NCBI GenBank assembly: GCA_021847015.1
Contig: JAJZVW010000008.1
Coordinates: 52,198 to 116,197 of the forward strand
Reading direction: 5' to 3'
Length of the DNA: 64,000 nt
Origin: Pseudomonadota bacterium
GTDB lineage: Bacteria; Pseudomonadota; Alphaproteobacteria; Rhodospirillales; Magnetospirillaceae
Shown here: piece by piece, positions 22,038 to 29,750 of the stretch
How positions within the stretch are numbered: position 1 is the first letter of the stretch
Layout: each line of letters begins with the position of its first letter
The notes under the pieces: generated by a model
Told to the model about the DNA's origin: nothing
What the model saw: only the letters and a program-made list of their open reading frames with translations
The model's database searches: none
Program-made: the position numbers and the translations under genes

Positions 22038-22529
22038 ATGGACGCCGCCCATTTCGCGACTCTGGCCCGCTATAACCGGTGGGCCAACGAGCGTCTCTAC
22101 CAGGCCTGCGCCGCCGCCGGAGACGGGGAGATCAAGCGGGGCCGGCCCAGCTTTTTCGGGTCGATCCACGCCACGCTCAACCATATCCTGGTGGGCGACC
22201 GGGCGTGGGTCGGCCGGATCGAGAATGCGGATTACGGCATTACCGCGCTCGACCAGATTCTTTACGAGGATTTCGCCGAACTGCGCGCGGCCCGCGCGGC
22301 GTTCGACGAGCACATCGTGACCCTGATGGGCGGCCTTTCCGGCGATCTCGATCGGCCGCTGGAATACCGCTCCATGGCGGGAGACCCGGCCCGCGCGCCG
22401 CTCGTCTGGGCACTCACCCACCTGTTCAACCATCAGACCCATCACCGGGGACAGGTTCACGCGATGCTGTCGCAGACGGCGGTGCCGCCGCCGGCACTGG
22501 ATCTGATTTACTTCATCCGTGGGCAATGA
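22038..22529 (+). CDS. DinB family protein
   Basis: A 163-residue four-helix-bundle protein of the DinB/YfiT superfamily. The conserved metal-site pattern is present: a first His in LNHILVGDRAWVGRI and the HxxxHRGQ-type motif in FNHQTHHRGQVHAML. The N-terminal helix starts FATLARYNRWANERLY. Such proteins are metal-dependent thiol transferases or stress-linked proteins; the reaction here is unknown. Start ATG 22038 is 22 bases after the preceding gene's stop. Confidence 0.9.
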   Translation: MDAAHFATLARYNRWANERLYQACAAAGDGEIKRGRPSFFGSIHATLNHILVGDRAWVGRIENADYGITALDQILYEDFAELRAARAAFDEHIVTLMGGLSGDLDRPLEYRSMAGDPARAPLVWALTHLFNHQTHHRGQVHAMLSQTAVPPPALDLIYFIRGQ

Positions 22530-22530
22530 C

Positions 22531-22558
22531 AGACCGCCGGGAGCGTTTCCGGCGGTCT
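22531..22558. terminator. Rho-independent-like terminator between dinB-like and icd
   Basis: AGACCGCCGG (22531-22540) pairs with CCGGCGGTCT (22549-22558) around an 8-base loop. It lies between two convergent genes and can serve both, although the T-run is short. Confidence 0.75.
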
Positions 22559-22572
22559 CTCTTCGGTAGCAC

Positions 22573-23793
22573 TCAGCCCCGCGTCATCTTCGTCCGCAGG
22601 TTCTCGTCCAGCTTGTCGAGGAACTGGCGCGTGGTCAGCCACGGCTGGTCGGGGCCGATCAGGATGGCAAGATCCTTGGTCATGTGACCCGATTCCACCG
22701 TCTCGACGCACACGCTTTCCAAGGCCTCGGCGAAGCGCGCCACGTCGGGCGTGGCGTCGAACTGGGCGCGGTAGTAAAGGCCGCGGGTCCAGGCGAAGAT
22801 GGAGGCGATCGGGTTGGTGGAGGTCTCCTTGCCCTTTTGGTGCTCGCGGTAGTGGCGGGTCACCGTGCCGTGGGCGGCCTCGGCTTCCACCGTGCCACCG
22901 TCCGGGCTCATCAGCACCGACGTCATCAGCCCCAGCGAGCCGAAGCCCTGGGCCACGGTGTCGGATTGGACGTCGCCGTCGTAGTTCTTGCAGGCCCAGA
23001 CGAACGCGCCAGACCATTTGAGCGCGCTCGCGACCATGTCGTCGATCAGCCGGTGCTCGTAGCCGATGCCCTTGGCGTCGAAGCGGGCCTTGAAGTCGGA
23101 ATCGTAGATTTCCTGGAACAGGTCCTTGAAGCGGCCGTCATAAGCCTTGAGGATCGTGTTCTTGGTGGACAGGTAGACCGGCCAGCCCTTCAGCAGACCG
23201 TAGTTCAAGCAGGCCCGGGCGAAGCCGCGGATGGAGTCATCCAGGTTGTACATGCCCATGGCCACGCCGGAACCGGGGAAGTCGAAGACCTCGTGTTCGA
23301 TCGGCGTTCCGCCGTCGGCCGGGGCCCAGCGGATGGTCAGCTTGCCGGGGCCGGGCACCTTGAAGTCGGTCGCGCGGTATTGGTCGCCATAGGCATGGCG
23401 GCCGATGACGATGGGCTGGGTCCAGCCCGGCACCAGCCGGGGAACGTTGCGGCAGATGATTGGTTCACGGAAAACGGTTCCGTCGAGAATGTTGCGGATG
23501 GTCCCGTTGGGGGATTTCCACATCTTCTTGAGGCCGAATTCCTTTACCCGCGCTTCGTCGGGGGTGATCGTGGCGCATTTGACGCCGACGCCGTGGGCCT
23601 TGATGGCTTCCGCCGCCTCGACGGTGACCTTGTCCTCCGTCGCGTCCCGGTTCTCGATGCCCAGATCGTAGTATTTCAGATCGATGTCCAGGTAGGGGAG
23701 GATCAGTTTGTCTTTGATGAAGCGCCAGATGATGCGCGTCATCTCGTCGCCATCCAGCTCGACGATAGGATTGACGACCTTGATTTTCTTCAT
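22573..23793 (-). CDS. icd: NADP-dependent isocitrate dehydrogenase (dimeric, eukaryote-like subfamily)
   Basis: A 406-residue TCA-cycle enzyme that oxidises isocitrate to 2-oxoglutarate and CO2. The N-terminus [18 protein letters not shown], the substrate-binding [21 protein letters not shown], the metal-binding [18 protein letters not shown], and the NADP segment [17 protein letters not shown] are intact and fit the IDH type found in alphaproteobacteria and mitochondria. The upstream region is unusual: a small hairpin and the tandem structured repeats begin within 60 bp of the start codon, so the promoter must lie in or beyond them. Confidence 0.97.
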   Translation of the reverse strand: MKKIKVVNPIVELDGDEMTRIIWRFIKDKLILPYLDIDLKYYDLGIENRDATEDKVTVEAAEAIKAHGVGVKCATITPDEARVKEFGLKKMWKSPNGTIRNILDGTVFREPIICRNVPRLVPGWTQPIVIGRHAYGDQYRATDFKVPGPGKLTIRWAPADGGTPIEHEVFDFPGSGVAMGMYNLDDSIRGFARACLNYGLLKGWPVYLSTKNTILKAYDGRFKDLFQEIYDSDFKARFDAKGIGYEHRLIDDMVASALKWSGAFVWACKNYDGDVQSDTVAQGFGSLGLMTSVLMSPDGGTVEAEAAHGTVTRHYREHQKGKETSTNPIASIFAWTRGLYYRAQFDATPDVARFAEALESVCVETVESGHMTKDLAILIGPDQPWLTTRQFLDKLDENLRTKMTRG

Positions 23794-23832
23794 CGACGTG
23801 TATCCCCAAGAAGCGATGGATTCCTACTGTTC

Positions 23833-23849
23833 GCCGGGTCGAGCCCGGC
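23833..23849. repeat. Small hairpin in the icd 5' region
   Basis: GCCGGG (23833-23838) and CCCGGC (23844-23849) form a 6-bp stem, about 40 bp upstream of the icd start and directly next to the first structured repeat. If transcribed it would lie in the icd leader. Confidence 0.5.
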
Positions 23850-23850
23850 C

Positions 23851-23979
23851 CTAGTGCACCGACACATTCGGAAGGTGCACCGATCTTCCGAATGCGTCGG
23901 CGCACAATTCATTGATTTTGTGGGCCGGTTCACCGGACAAAAGGTTCAAGCCTTTGAACCTTTTGTCGGGATCGGACCA
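23851..23979. repeat. Structured repeat unit 1 (hairpin A1 - linker - hairpin B1)
   Basis: Starts CTAGTGCACCG. Hairpin A1 pairs 23854-23874 with 23885-23905 (19 of 21 positions), loop GTGCACCGAT. A linker AATTCATTGATTTTGT (23906-23921) follows, then hairpin B1, whose core pairs GACAAAAGGTTCAA (23936-23949) with TTGAACCTTTTGTC (23954-23967) and whose base continues imperfectly out to about 23920 and 23980. Unit 2 at 24158-24286 has the same plan. The unit carries no reading frame. Confidence 0.75.
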
Positions 23980-24161
23980 CTAGCAGGCTGTTGAAAAAGT
24001 CGGTCTTTTCAACCGTCACCCCCGCGAAAGCGGGGGTCCATGCCTCCGCGAAAACAAGATATAGCGGATAAGCCTGCTCTTTCGGCCCAACATTGACCCC
24101 CGCTTTCGCGGGGGTGACGAAAAAGCGAGGGGTGAAAAATGCTTTTTCAACAGCCTGCTAG
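23980..24161. mobile_element. 174-bp MITE with CTAG target duplication
   Basis: Element 23984-24157 with 16-bp perfect terminal inverted repeats CAGGCTGTTGAAAAAG, flanked on both sides by CTAG (23980-23983 and 24158-24161). Each half also holds a nested palindrome CCCCCGCGAAAGCGGGGG. No transposase is encoded. It separates the two structured repeat units, which would be contiguous without it. The CTAG duplication fits the YTAR-type preference of some IS5-family groups, but the mobilising transposase is unknown. Confidence 0.85.
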
Positions 24162-24286
24162 TGCACCGGCGCGTTCAAAAGATGCACGACCTTTTGAATG
24201 CGCCGGCGCACAATCCATTGATTTTGTTGAATGGTATGGTGGGTTCGAAATTCACCAAGTCGGGTGAATTTCGAACCCACCATACC
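24158..24286. repeat. Structured repeat unit 2 (hairpin A2 - linker - hairpin B2)
   Basis: Starts CTAGTGCACCG like unit 1. Hairpin A2 pairs 24161-24181 with 24191-24211, loop ATGCACGAC. The linker AATCCATTGATTTTGT (24212-24227) differs from unit 1 at one base. Hairpin B2 is a perfect 24-bp stem (24233-24256 with 24263-24286) around loop AAGTCG, unrelated in sequence to B1. A 16-bp perfect palindrome GACCCGCCGGCGGGTC follows at 24287-24302. Confidence 0.75.
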
Positions 24287-24421
24287 GACCCGCCGGCGGG
24301 TCACGATATCATCACGTTCGGGGAACGCAAGCGAGGATTGCTACACCTTCGTGGGGGAAATGGGCGGGGAATTGCCGTTAGCCGGGAATCCCCGAACCGG
24401 TGTCCCTGTGAGACATCCGGG

Positions 24422-25021
24422 CTAGAACAGCTTGGGTTCGCCGCCGGCCGCATGGATCATTTCCGACCGCGCGGTGGGCAGCACCTCGCCGACATCGTCG
24501 ACGACGGTGTACAGGCGGGCCGTCTCCGCGTGCGCGAAACCATTGGCGATGATGGCGCTGGCAAGCTGGAGCCACGGGGTCCAGTAGCCGTCCTGATTGA
24601 TGACGATGATCGGCTTGTGGTGAAGCCGCAACTGCTTCCAGGTCAGCATTTCGAAGGTTTCGTCCATGGTGCCCATGCCGCCCGGCAGCACCGCGAAGGC
24701 ATCCGCAAGGTCGAACATGCGGCGTTTGCGGGTGTGCATGGAATCGACGATGTGCAGTTCGGTGATCTCGGTGAAGGCCTTCTCCACCCGGGTGAGGTGT
24801 TCGGGAATGATGCCGACGACGCGGCCGCCGTTGCCCATCACCGCCTCGGCGAGGGCTCCCATCAGGCCGAGATGCCCGCCGCCGTAAACGAGTTGCACGT
24901 CCTCGCCGGCCATAACGTGTCCCAGGCGGACGGCGGCCTCGCGCCAGCGGGGATCGCTTCCCGCCGCCGAGCCGCAGAATACGCAAAGCGATTTGAGTTT
25001 GGGCAGCCTCGTCTTCGACAT
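24422..25021 (-). CDS. LOG family protein (TIGR00730; cytokinin-riboside-monophosphate phosphoribohydrolase-like)
   Basis: A 199-residue Rossmann-fold protein of the LOG family. The two signature motifs are VYGGGHLGLMGALAEAV and the catalytic VLPGGMGTMDETFEMLTW (PGGxGTxxE). Enzymes of this family cleave N-glycosidic bonds of nucleotides, releasing ribose phosphate; in bacteria the true substrate is often plain AMP or modified adenine nucleotides. The start is ATG 25021. On its 3' side the 628-bp gap to icd is filled with repeats. Confidence 0.92.
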   Translation of the reverse strand: MSKTRLPKLKSLCVFCGSAAGSDPRWREAAVRLGHVMAGEDVQLVYGGGHLGLMGALAEAVMGNGGRVVGIIPEHLTRVEKAFTEITELHIVDSMHTRKRRMFDLADAFAVLPGGMGTMDETFEMLTWKQLRLHHKPIIVINQDGYWTPWLQLASAIIANGFAHAETARLYTVVDDVGEVLPTARSEMIHAAGGEPKLF

Positions 25022-25185
25022 TGGGGTCTCCGCTGATGCGTCGCGCCGCGCGGGCCCCTGCGGGACCGGGCGGCGCCGCAGCCAGATATGGTCACGCCGC
25101 CAAGGCCTGGGCAGGGCCGGTGTCCGTTGGTGGTGGGATGGCCGCCGTTGGGCCATTCGCCCGCTGGTGGATGCGCCCCGGCCGC

Positions 25186-25347
25186 GCCCTCCCGCAGCGG
25201 TTCTCATTATGCATTTTTCGCTGTCATCCCGAGCCGACGGCGAGGGATCTTTCCGGCACTTTCGCGTGAAAGATCCCTCAGTCGCTCCGCTCCCTCGGGA
25301 TGACAACATGCCCTGATGCCGCATAATGAGAACCGCTGGCCCTCCCG
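25186..25347. mobile_element. 144-bp MITE, copy A, with 9-bp target duplication
   Basis: Element 25195-25338, bounded by 18-bp perfect inverted repeats CAGCGGTTCTCATTATGC. The flanking 9-mers GCCCTCCCG at 25186-25194 and 25339-25347 are identical, i.e. a target-site duplication. The interior is a long hairpin (GTCATCCCGAG ... CTCGGGATGAC) with no gene. Copy B at 55943-56086 is identical over all 144 positions in the opposite orientation. The 173 bp between the LOG gene start and this element show nothing else. Confidence 0.93.
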
Positions 25348-25364
25348 GGGGCGGGTTGCTCCGA

Positions 25365-26369
25365 GTGGCGAAGGGCGCTAGGTTACGCCGGAATCGGATA
25401 CTTTCGGCGGCCCCCGTGCTTCGCCTCTCCCTTATCGCCGTCATCGGCTTCGCTGTAACCGTCGCCGCCCTTGTGCTGGGGTTTTCCCTCGACCGCGACG
25501 AGCCGGCCGAGCCGCCGCCCCTGGCGGCGGTCGGGACGCTCCCCGCGATTCCCATGCCGGGCACCGAGACTCTCCCGTCCATCGACGTCGTCCGCGTGGG
25601 ACGGCACGGTGACGCCATGATCGCCGGTCGGGCATCGCCGAACGCGCATCTCAGCATCTTCGACGCCGACAGGCCGGCCGGCGAGGTCACCGCCGACGAG
25701 CGCGGCGAGTGGGTGTTCGTGCCCGAGCTTCCGTTCGCGCCGGGCGTCCGCGAGGTGTCGGTCCGGGCGAACCTTTCCGGTGGCGGTGTCACGGAGGGGG
25801 ACTCGGTGATCGTGATGCTGCCCGAACAGGGGCGGGGGCCGGTACTCGCCTTCCGGATGGCTCTCGGCCATATCGGCCGCGTCCTCCAAGGGCCGCCGCC
25901 CGAGGCCGCGGACGGTTCCGGCGAATCCGCCCCGCCCGCTCTCGGCGTGATGCTGGCGGATCGCGACCAGGACGGCCGCCTGTTCATCAGTGGCCGGGCC
26001 GACCCCGGCAAGACCGTCCACCTATATCTCGACAATCGTTTCATCGGCCGCGCCCGCGCCGACGGCGATGGCGATTGGCGTCTGGCGGTGCGCGCGCCGC
26101 GGCAGGGAAACCACCTGTTGCGCTCGGACTTGGTGGATGCCAAGGGCAAGGTCCTGGTCCGCGTCGAGCAGCCATGGCCGGCCGCGGACGACTTGGCCGG
26201 TTCCGGCGGCGGGTTCGAGGCCAGCCGAGAAGGCCATTTCTGGCGTGTGGCCAAGCCGATCTATGGGGGCGCCAGCCGTTACGTGGTGGTCTACCAGCCC
26301 AGCCGTCTGGAATTGCGCGACCCCGACCTTCTTTATCCCGGCCAGGTCTTCACCTTGTCCGTCCAGTAG
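25365..26369 (+). CDS. Membrane-anchored Ig-like/LysM-like domain protein
   Basis: About 334 residues. A basic N-terminus and one transmembrane helix (LSLIAVIGFAVTVAALVLGF) are followed by two similar Ig-like modules (IAGRASPNAHLSIFDADR...ADERGEWVF and ISGRADPGKTVHLYLDNR...ADGDGDWRL) and a C-terminal degenerate LysM (GHFWRVAKPIYGGASRYVVV then DLLYPGQVFTLSVQ). This layout is common in alphaproteobacterial envelope proteins that bind peptidoglycan. The start is unclear: an in-frame ATG at 25326 lies inside the MITE terminal repeat, and GTGs occur at 25365 and 25416; 25365 keeps the basic residues before the helix. The last 20 bases overlap the convergent gene. Confidence 0.75.
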   Translation: MAKGARLRRNRILSAAPVLRLSLIAVIGFAVTVAALVLGFSLDRDEPAEPPPLAAVGTLPAIPMPGTETLPSIDVVRVGRHGDAMIAGRASPNAHLSIFDADRPAGEVTADERGEWVFVPELPFAPGVREVSVRANLSGGGVTEGDSVIVMLPEQGRGPVLAFRMALGHIGRVLQGPPPEAADGSGESAPPALGVMLADRDQDGRLFISGRADPGKTVHLYLDNRFIGRARADGDGDWRLAVRAPRQGNHLLRSDLVDAKGKVLVRVEQPWPAADDLAGSGGGFEASREGHFWRVAKPIYGGASRYVVVYQPSRLELRDPDLLYPGQVFTLSVQ

Positions 26370-26862
26370 GGCCGGTACGCCATTCGCGGCGCAACGCGCT
26401 TTCCCCCGGCTTGGCCGGTTGAAGAGGGGGGCGGACCACCTCGGCGATGAGGGTCAGATAAGGGCTGGCCGGCAACAGGAAGGAGGCGATCGCGCCGATC
26501 AGGGCGGTCGCGGTGATTGGTGGGCTCAGTTCCCGCTCGGTGCCGATCAGCAGGCGCCCCTGCGCCACCTTGAAGGTCGGACCGAGGGCCTCGTTGGCGG
26601 CATCGACAATGGTTCGCAGGGCCGACCGGGCGCCGGCCGACTCGGCCGAGAACGGCATCGGCCCGACGTCGCCGACGAGTTTCAGCGGGGCGCTTTCCCC
26701 ATGGCTCTCGCAGCGGCAGGCGAACCGGATGTCCCGGTAGTTGAAGTCGAATTGCACGGGAGCGAGCGACAGGCCGAGCGCATTGCCTTCCGCCTCGACG
26801 AACGAGCCGAGGTCGATGGGCAAAGACTGGCCGCCGATAATCAGAACCTTGGGTTCGGACAT
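26350..26862 (-). CDS. Conserved-looking protein of unknown function with one C-terminal membrane helix
   Basis: A 170-residue protein I cannot assign. The N-terminal part (EPKVLIIGGQSLPIDLGSF, then alternating beta-like segments such as VQFDFNYRDIRFACRCES) looks like a soluble beta domain; ALIGAIASFLLPASPYLTLIAEV near residue 125 looks like a membrane helix; the tail is basic and Pro-rich. An ATG at 26868 would add two residues. Its 3' end overlaps the convergent LysM-protein gene by 20 bp. Confidence 0.55.
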   Translation of the reverse strand: MSEPKVLIIGGQSLPIDLGSFVEAEGNALGLSLAPVQFDFNYRDIRFACRCESHGESAPLKLVGDVGPMPFSAESAGARSALRTIVDAANEALGPTFKVAQGRLLIGTERELSPPITATALIGAIASFLLPASPYLTLIAEVVRPPLQPAKPGESALRREWRTGPTGRTR

Positions 26863-26993
26863 GCGCATTAGGATGGGTTGAGCGTCGCCAACGTTACCAT
26901 GGCCCGCATTGGGTTAAAACAGCGAACGGCTGAGGTATTAACGTGGCCGGCCAGGAGGGGTAAAATGCTTTTTTCGCGATGGGAGGGCAACCG

Positions 26994-27701
26994 GTGAAGG
27001 CTCAAGGGATTTCGATGGCGCGGTATCTTTGGGTGCCCATTCACCGCGAGGGATGGCCGTTCATCGCGCTGTTCGCGCTGGCATCGGTGCTGGTGGGCCA
27101 ATTGTGGGGCCCGCTGGGATGGGCGGGGGCGGTACTGACGCTGTGGTGCGCCACCTTCTTCCGCGACCCCGACCGTGTCACGCCGGTCCGTTCCGGTTTG
27201 GTGATCAGCCCCGCCGACGGAACCGTCTGCATGGTTGGTCCCGCGGTGCCGCCGGCCGAACTGGGAATGGGGTCCGAGCCGAAGACGCGCGTATCGGTGT
27301 TCATGAGCGTCTTCGACGTTCACATCAACCGCGTTCCCGTCGATGGGCGGGTGACCCGGGTCGCCTATAAGCCCGGCAAGTTCTTCAACGCCTCGCTCGA
27401 CAAGGCCAGCGAGGACAACGAACGGCTCGGGGTGAGAATGGTCATGCCCGACGGGCGGGAGATCGCCTATGTGCAGATCGCCGGCCTCGTCGCCCGGCGC
27501 ATCAAGTGCGAGCTTCTTGAGGGGCAGGAGGTGAGGGCGGGCCAACGCTATGGCCTCATCCGATTCGGCAGCCGCGTCGACGTTTACCTGCCCGACCATG
27601 TGGCGCCTCTGGTGGCGTGCGGACAGCGCACCGTCGCCGGAGAGACCGTGCTGGCCGACCTCGCCGGCTCGGAGCCGTCCCGCGACGGAGAAATACGCTG
27701 A
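26994..27701 (+). CDS. psd: Phosphatidylserine decarboxylase
   Basis: A 235-residue pyruvoyl-dependent enzyme that makes phosphatidylethanolamine from phosphatidylserine at the inner membrane. Two N-terminal helices ([16 protein letters not shown]) precede the core with [34 protein letters not shown] and the self-cleavage/pyruvoyl site in [15 protein letters not shown] (Gly-Ser). Short length matches the alphaproteobacterial form. GTG 26994 is chosen because GGGAGGG lies six bases upstream; ATG 27015 is an alternative. The stop overlaps the pssA start (TGATG). Confidence 0.94.
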   Translation: MKAQGISMARYLWVPIHREGWPFIALFALASVLVGQLWGPLGWAGAVLTLWCATFFRDPDRVTPVRSGLVISPADGTVCMVGPAVPPAELGMGSEPKTRVSVFMSVFDVHINRVPVDGRVTRVAYKPGKFFNASLDKASEDNERLGVRMVMPDGREIAYVQIAGLVARRIKCELLEGQEVRAGQRYGLIRFGSRVDVYLPDHVAPLVACGQRTVAGETVLADLAGSEPSRDGEIR

Positions 27702-28504
27702 TGTTCCGCCGCCGCTCCAGCCGCCCCCCCCGTATCGCCGGGCTGTCGATCAACCAGTTGATCCCCAACATCCTGACCCTGTTGGCACTGTGCGCCGGCC
27801 TGACCTCGATCCGTTTCGGCCTGCATGCCAAATGGGAGCAGGCGGTCGTGGCGATCATGCTGGCGGCCGTCCTCGATGGCCTGGATGGGCGGGTGGCGCG
27901 AATGCTCCAAGGCACGTCGAAGTTCGGCGCCGAGCTGGACTCCCTGTCGGATTTCGTCAGCTTCGGCGTGGCCCCGGCGATGCTGCTTTATTTCTGGACC
28001 ATGCAGTCAGCCGGGGGGCTGGGCTGGGCGCTGGTGCTTCTTTTCGCGGTGTGCTGCGCGCTCCGGCTGGCCCGGTTCAACACCATGCTGGGGCAGCCGG
28101 ACCTGCCTCCCTACGCCTACAATTTCTTCACCGGCGTACCCGCGCCGGCGGCGGCGGGTCTGGTGCTGCTGCCGATGATCATCAGCTTCGAGACCGGGCC
28201 CGGCTTCATCAGCCGCCCAGTGGTGGTGGCGGTGTTCCTTCTCGGCATCTCGTTCCTGATGATCAGCAAGGTCCCAACGTTTTCGGCCAAGCGGGTTCGC
28301 ATTCCGCACCGCTGGGTCCTGCCGATGCTGCTGCTGGTCGGCCTTCTCGCCGCTTTCATGGTCAGCGAGCCGTGGCTGACGATGGCCTCGCTGGGGGGGC
28401 TCTATCTGGCGATGATCCCGGTGAGCGTGCGTGCATTCCGCCGCCTGCGGGAGCAGGCCGAGCGGGTCGCCTCGGACGCGGTTGGGGATTCGCCCGCCAC
28501 ATAG
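27701..28504 (+). CDS. pssA: CDP-diacylglycerol--serine O-phosphatidyltransferase
   Basis: A 267-residue, multi-helix CDP-alcohol phosphatidyltransferase that makes phosphatidylserine, the substrate of the co-transcribed Psd. The catalytic motif DGx2ARx8Gx3Dx3D is seen as DGLDGRVARMLQGTSKFGAE followed by LDSLSD. Six or more membrane helices follow. Overlap of one base with psd shows a two-gene phosphatidylethanolamine operon; here the decarboxylase comes first. Confidence 0.95.
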   Translation: MFRRRSSRPPRIAGLSINQLIPNILTLLALCAGLTSIRFGLHAKWEQAVVAIMLAAVLDGLDGRVARMLQGTSKFGAELDSLSDFVSFGVAPAMLLYFWTMQSAGGLGWALVLLFAVCCALRLARFNTMLGQPDLPPYAYNFFTGVPAPAAAGLVLLPMIISFETGPGFISRPVVVAVFLLGISFLMISKVPTFSAKRVRIPHRWVLPMLLLVGLLAAFMVSEPWLTMASLGGLYLAMIPVSVRAFRRLREQAERVASDAVGDSPAT

Positions 28505-28651
28505 GATGAGGCGGGCCCGCCCGTTGCTTCTTTGCAACGCATCGGCTCGACCTTTGGGAGTAGTCAGCTCATCAGTTGCGGTAGGCCGCGCGGCGCGGTA
28601 GAAGGTCTTGCGCAACGCGCAAAACCGATTTGACCGCGAAAGGCGATTTCC

Positions 28652-29695
28652 ATGCGCACCGCAAAAGTGCTTTTCACCGCTGGCATGCTGGTGGCCGGCT
28701 TGCCGAGTCTGGCGCACGCCCAATGGTACGTCAGCGGCGATGTGGGCGCCAACTACGTCCAGCCCTATTCGGCTCAGGTGGGGCCGAACAGCAAGACCGG
28801 TTACGACTGGAAGGTCGTCGGCCTGGGTGCGGTCGGCTACAGCTTCGGCGCTCCCAAGGTCGAGTTCGAGGCCGGCTACCGAAGCAACGACGCTTCGCGC
28901 GTGGGCGGTATGAGCGGCAGCGGCGACGTCGGCACCTTCAGCATGATGACCAACGCCATCTACGATTTCATGCCGACCAGCACCTGGCACCCGTTCCTCG
29001 GCGCCGGCATCGGCGCCGCCGAGGTCTCGATGAACGATATTTCCAGCAACGGCGCATGGCAGTATTCCGGCACCAACTGGAACTTCGCGTATCAGGCGAT
29101 CGCCGGTCTCGGCTACGACATCGCTCAGAATCTGATGCTGAAGGCCGAGTATCGGTACTTCGCGACCCTGGACAACAGCGTCACCGGAATCGGCGGCGTC
29201 ACCGGCAAGGTCCCATACCAGAACCATTCGATCCTGGTCGGTCTGACCTATAAGTTCGGCCAGCCGGCTCCGGCGCCCACGCCGGTCGCCGAAGAAGCTC
29301 CGGCCCCGCCGCCGCCCCCTGCGCCGGTTCCTCCTCCGGTTCCGGCCAAGCCCGCGCCGATGCCGCAGAAGAACTATCTGGTGTTCTTCGACTTCGACAA
29401 GTCTGACATCACCCCGCAGGCCGACGGCATCATCGCTCAGGCTGCCGGCGCGGCCAAGAAGGGTGGCATCGCCCGCATCAACGTGACCGGCTACACCGAC
29501 CTTTCCGGCACCGCGAAGTACAACATGGCCCTGTCGCTGCGTCGTGCCGAAGCGGTCAAGGCGGCCTTGGTCCGCCAAGGCGTGCCGGCCGCCGAAATCA
29601 CGATGGTGGGCAAGGGCGAGAGCGACCCGCTGGTCCCGACCAAGGACGGCGTGCGCGAGCCCCAGAACCGCCGTGTGGAGATCGTCCTCCAATAA
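28652..29695 (+). CDS. OmpA family outer-membrane protein
   Basis: A 347-residue exported protein. Signal peptide cleaved near LAHAQ, then an eight-strand-type beta-barrel (WYVSGDVGANY, GYSFGAPKVEFEAGYR, YQAIAGLGYDIAQNLMLKAE), a Pro/Ala-rich linker (about residues 209-242) and a C-terminal OmpA peptidoglycan-binding domain with YLVFFDFDKSDITPQA and VTGYTDLSGTAKYNMALSLR...RRVEIV. It tethers the outer membrane to the wall. A strong terminator follows directly. Confidence 0.95.
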   Translation: MRTAKVLFTAGMLVAGLPSLAHAQWYVSGDVGANYVQPYSAQVGPNSKTGYDWKVVGLGAVGYSFGAPKVEFEAGYRSNDASRVGGMSGSGDVGTFSMMTNAIYDFMPTSTWHPFLGAGIGAAEVSMNDISSNGAWQYSGTNWNFAYQAIAGLGYDIAQNLMLKAEYRYFATLDNSVTGIGGVTGKVPYQNHSILVGLTYKFGQPAPAPTPVAEEAPAPPPPPAPVPPPVPAKPAPMPQKNYLVFFDFDKSDITPQADGIIAQAAGAAKKGGIARINVTGYTDLSGTAKYNMALSLRRAEAVKAALVRQGVPAAEITMVGKGESDPLVPTKDGVREPQNRRVEIVLQ

Positions 29696-29718
29696 TGGTC
29701 ACCGGAAGGCGGCCGCAG

Positions 29719-29750
29719 AAAAACCCCTCCGCTCACGCGGAGGGGTTTTT
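29719..29750. terminator. Strong bidirectional Rho-independent terminator
   Basis: AAAAACCCCTCCGC / GCGGAGGGGTTTTT with loop TCAC and flanking A and T runs, 24 bases after the ompA-like stop and directly before the arsM stop on the other strand. Confidence 0.95.

Noticed and set aside
23851..24302. CRISPR-like array
   Set aside because: Only two units, no short uniform spacers and no cas genes; the arms themselves vary, unlike CRISPR repeats.
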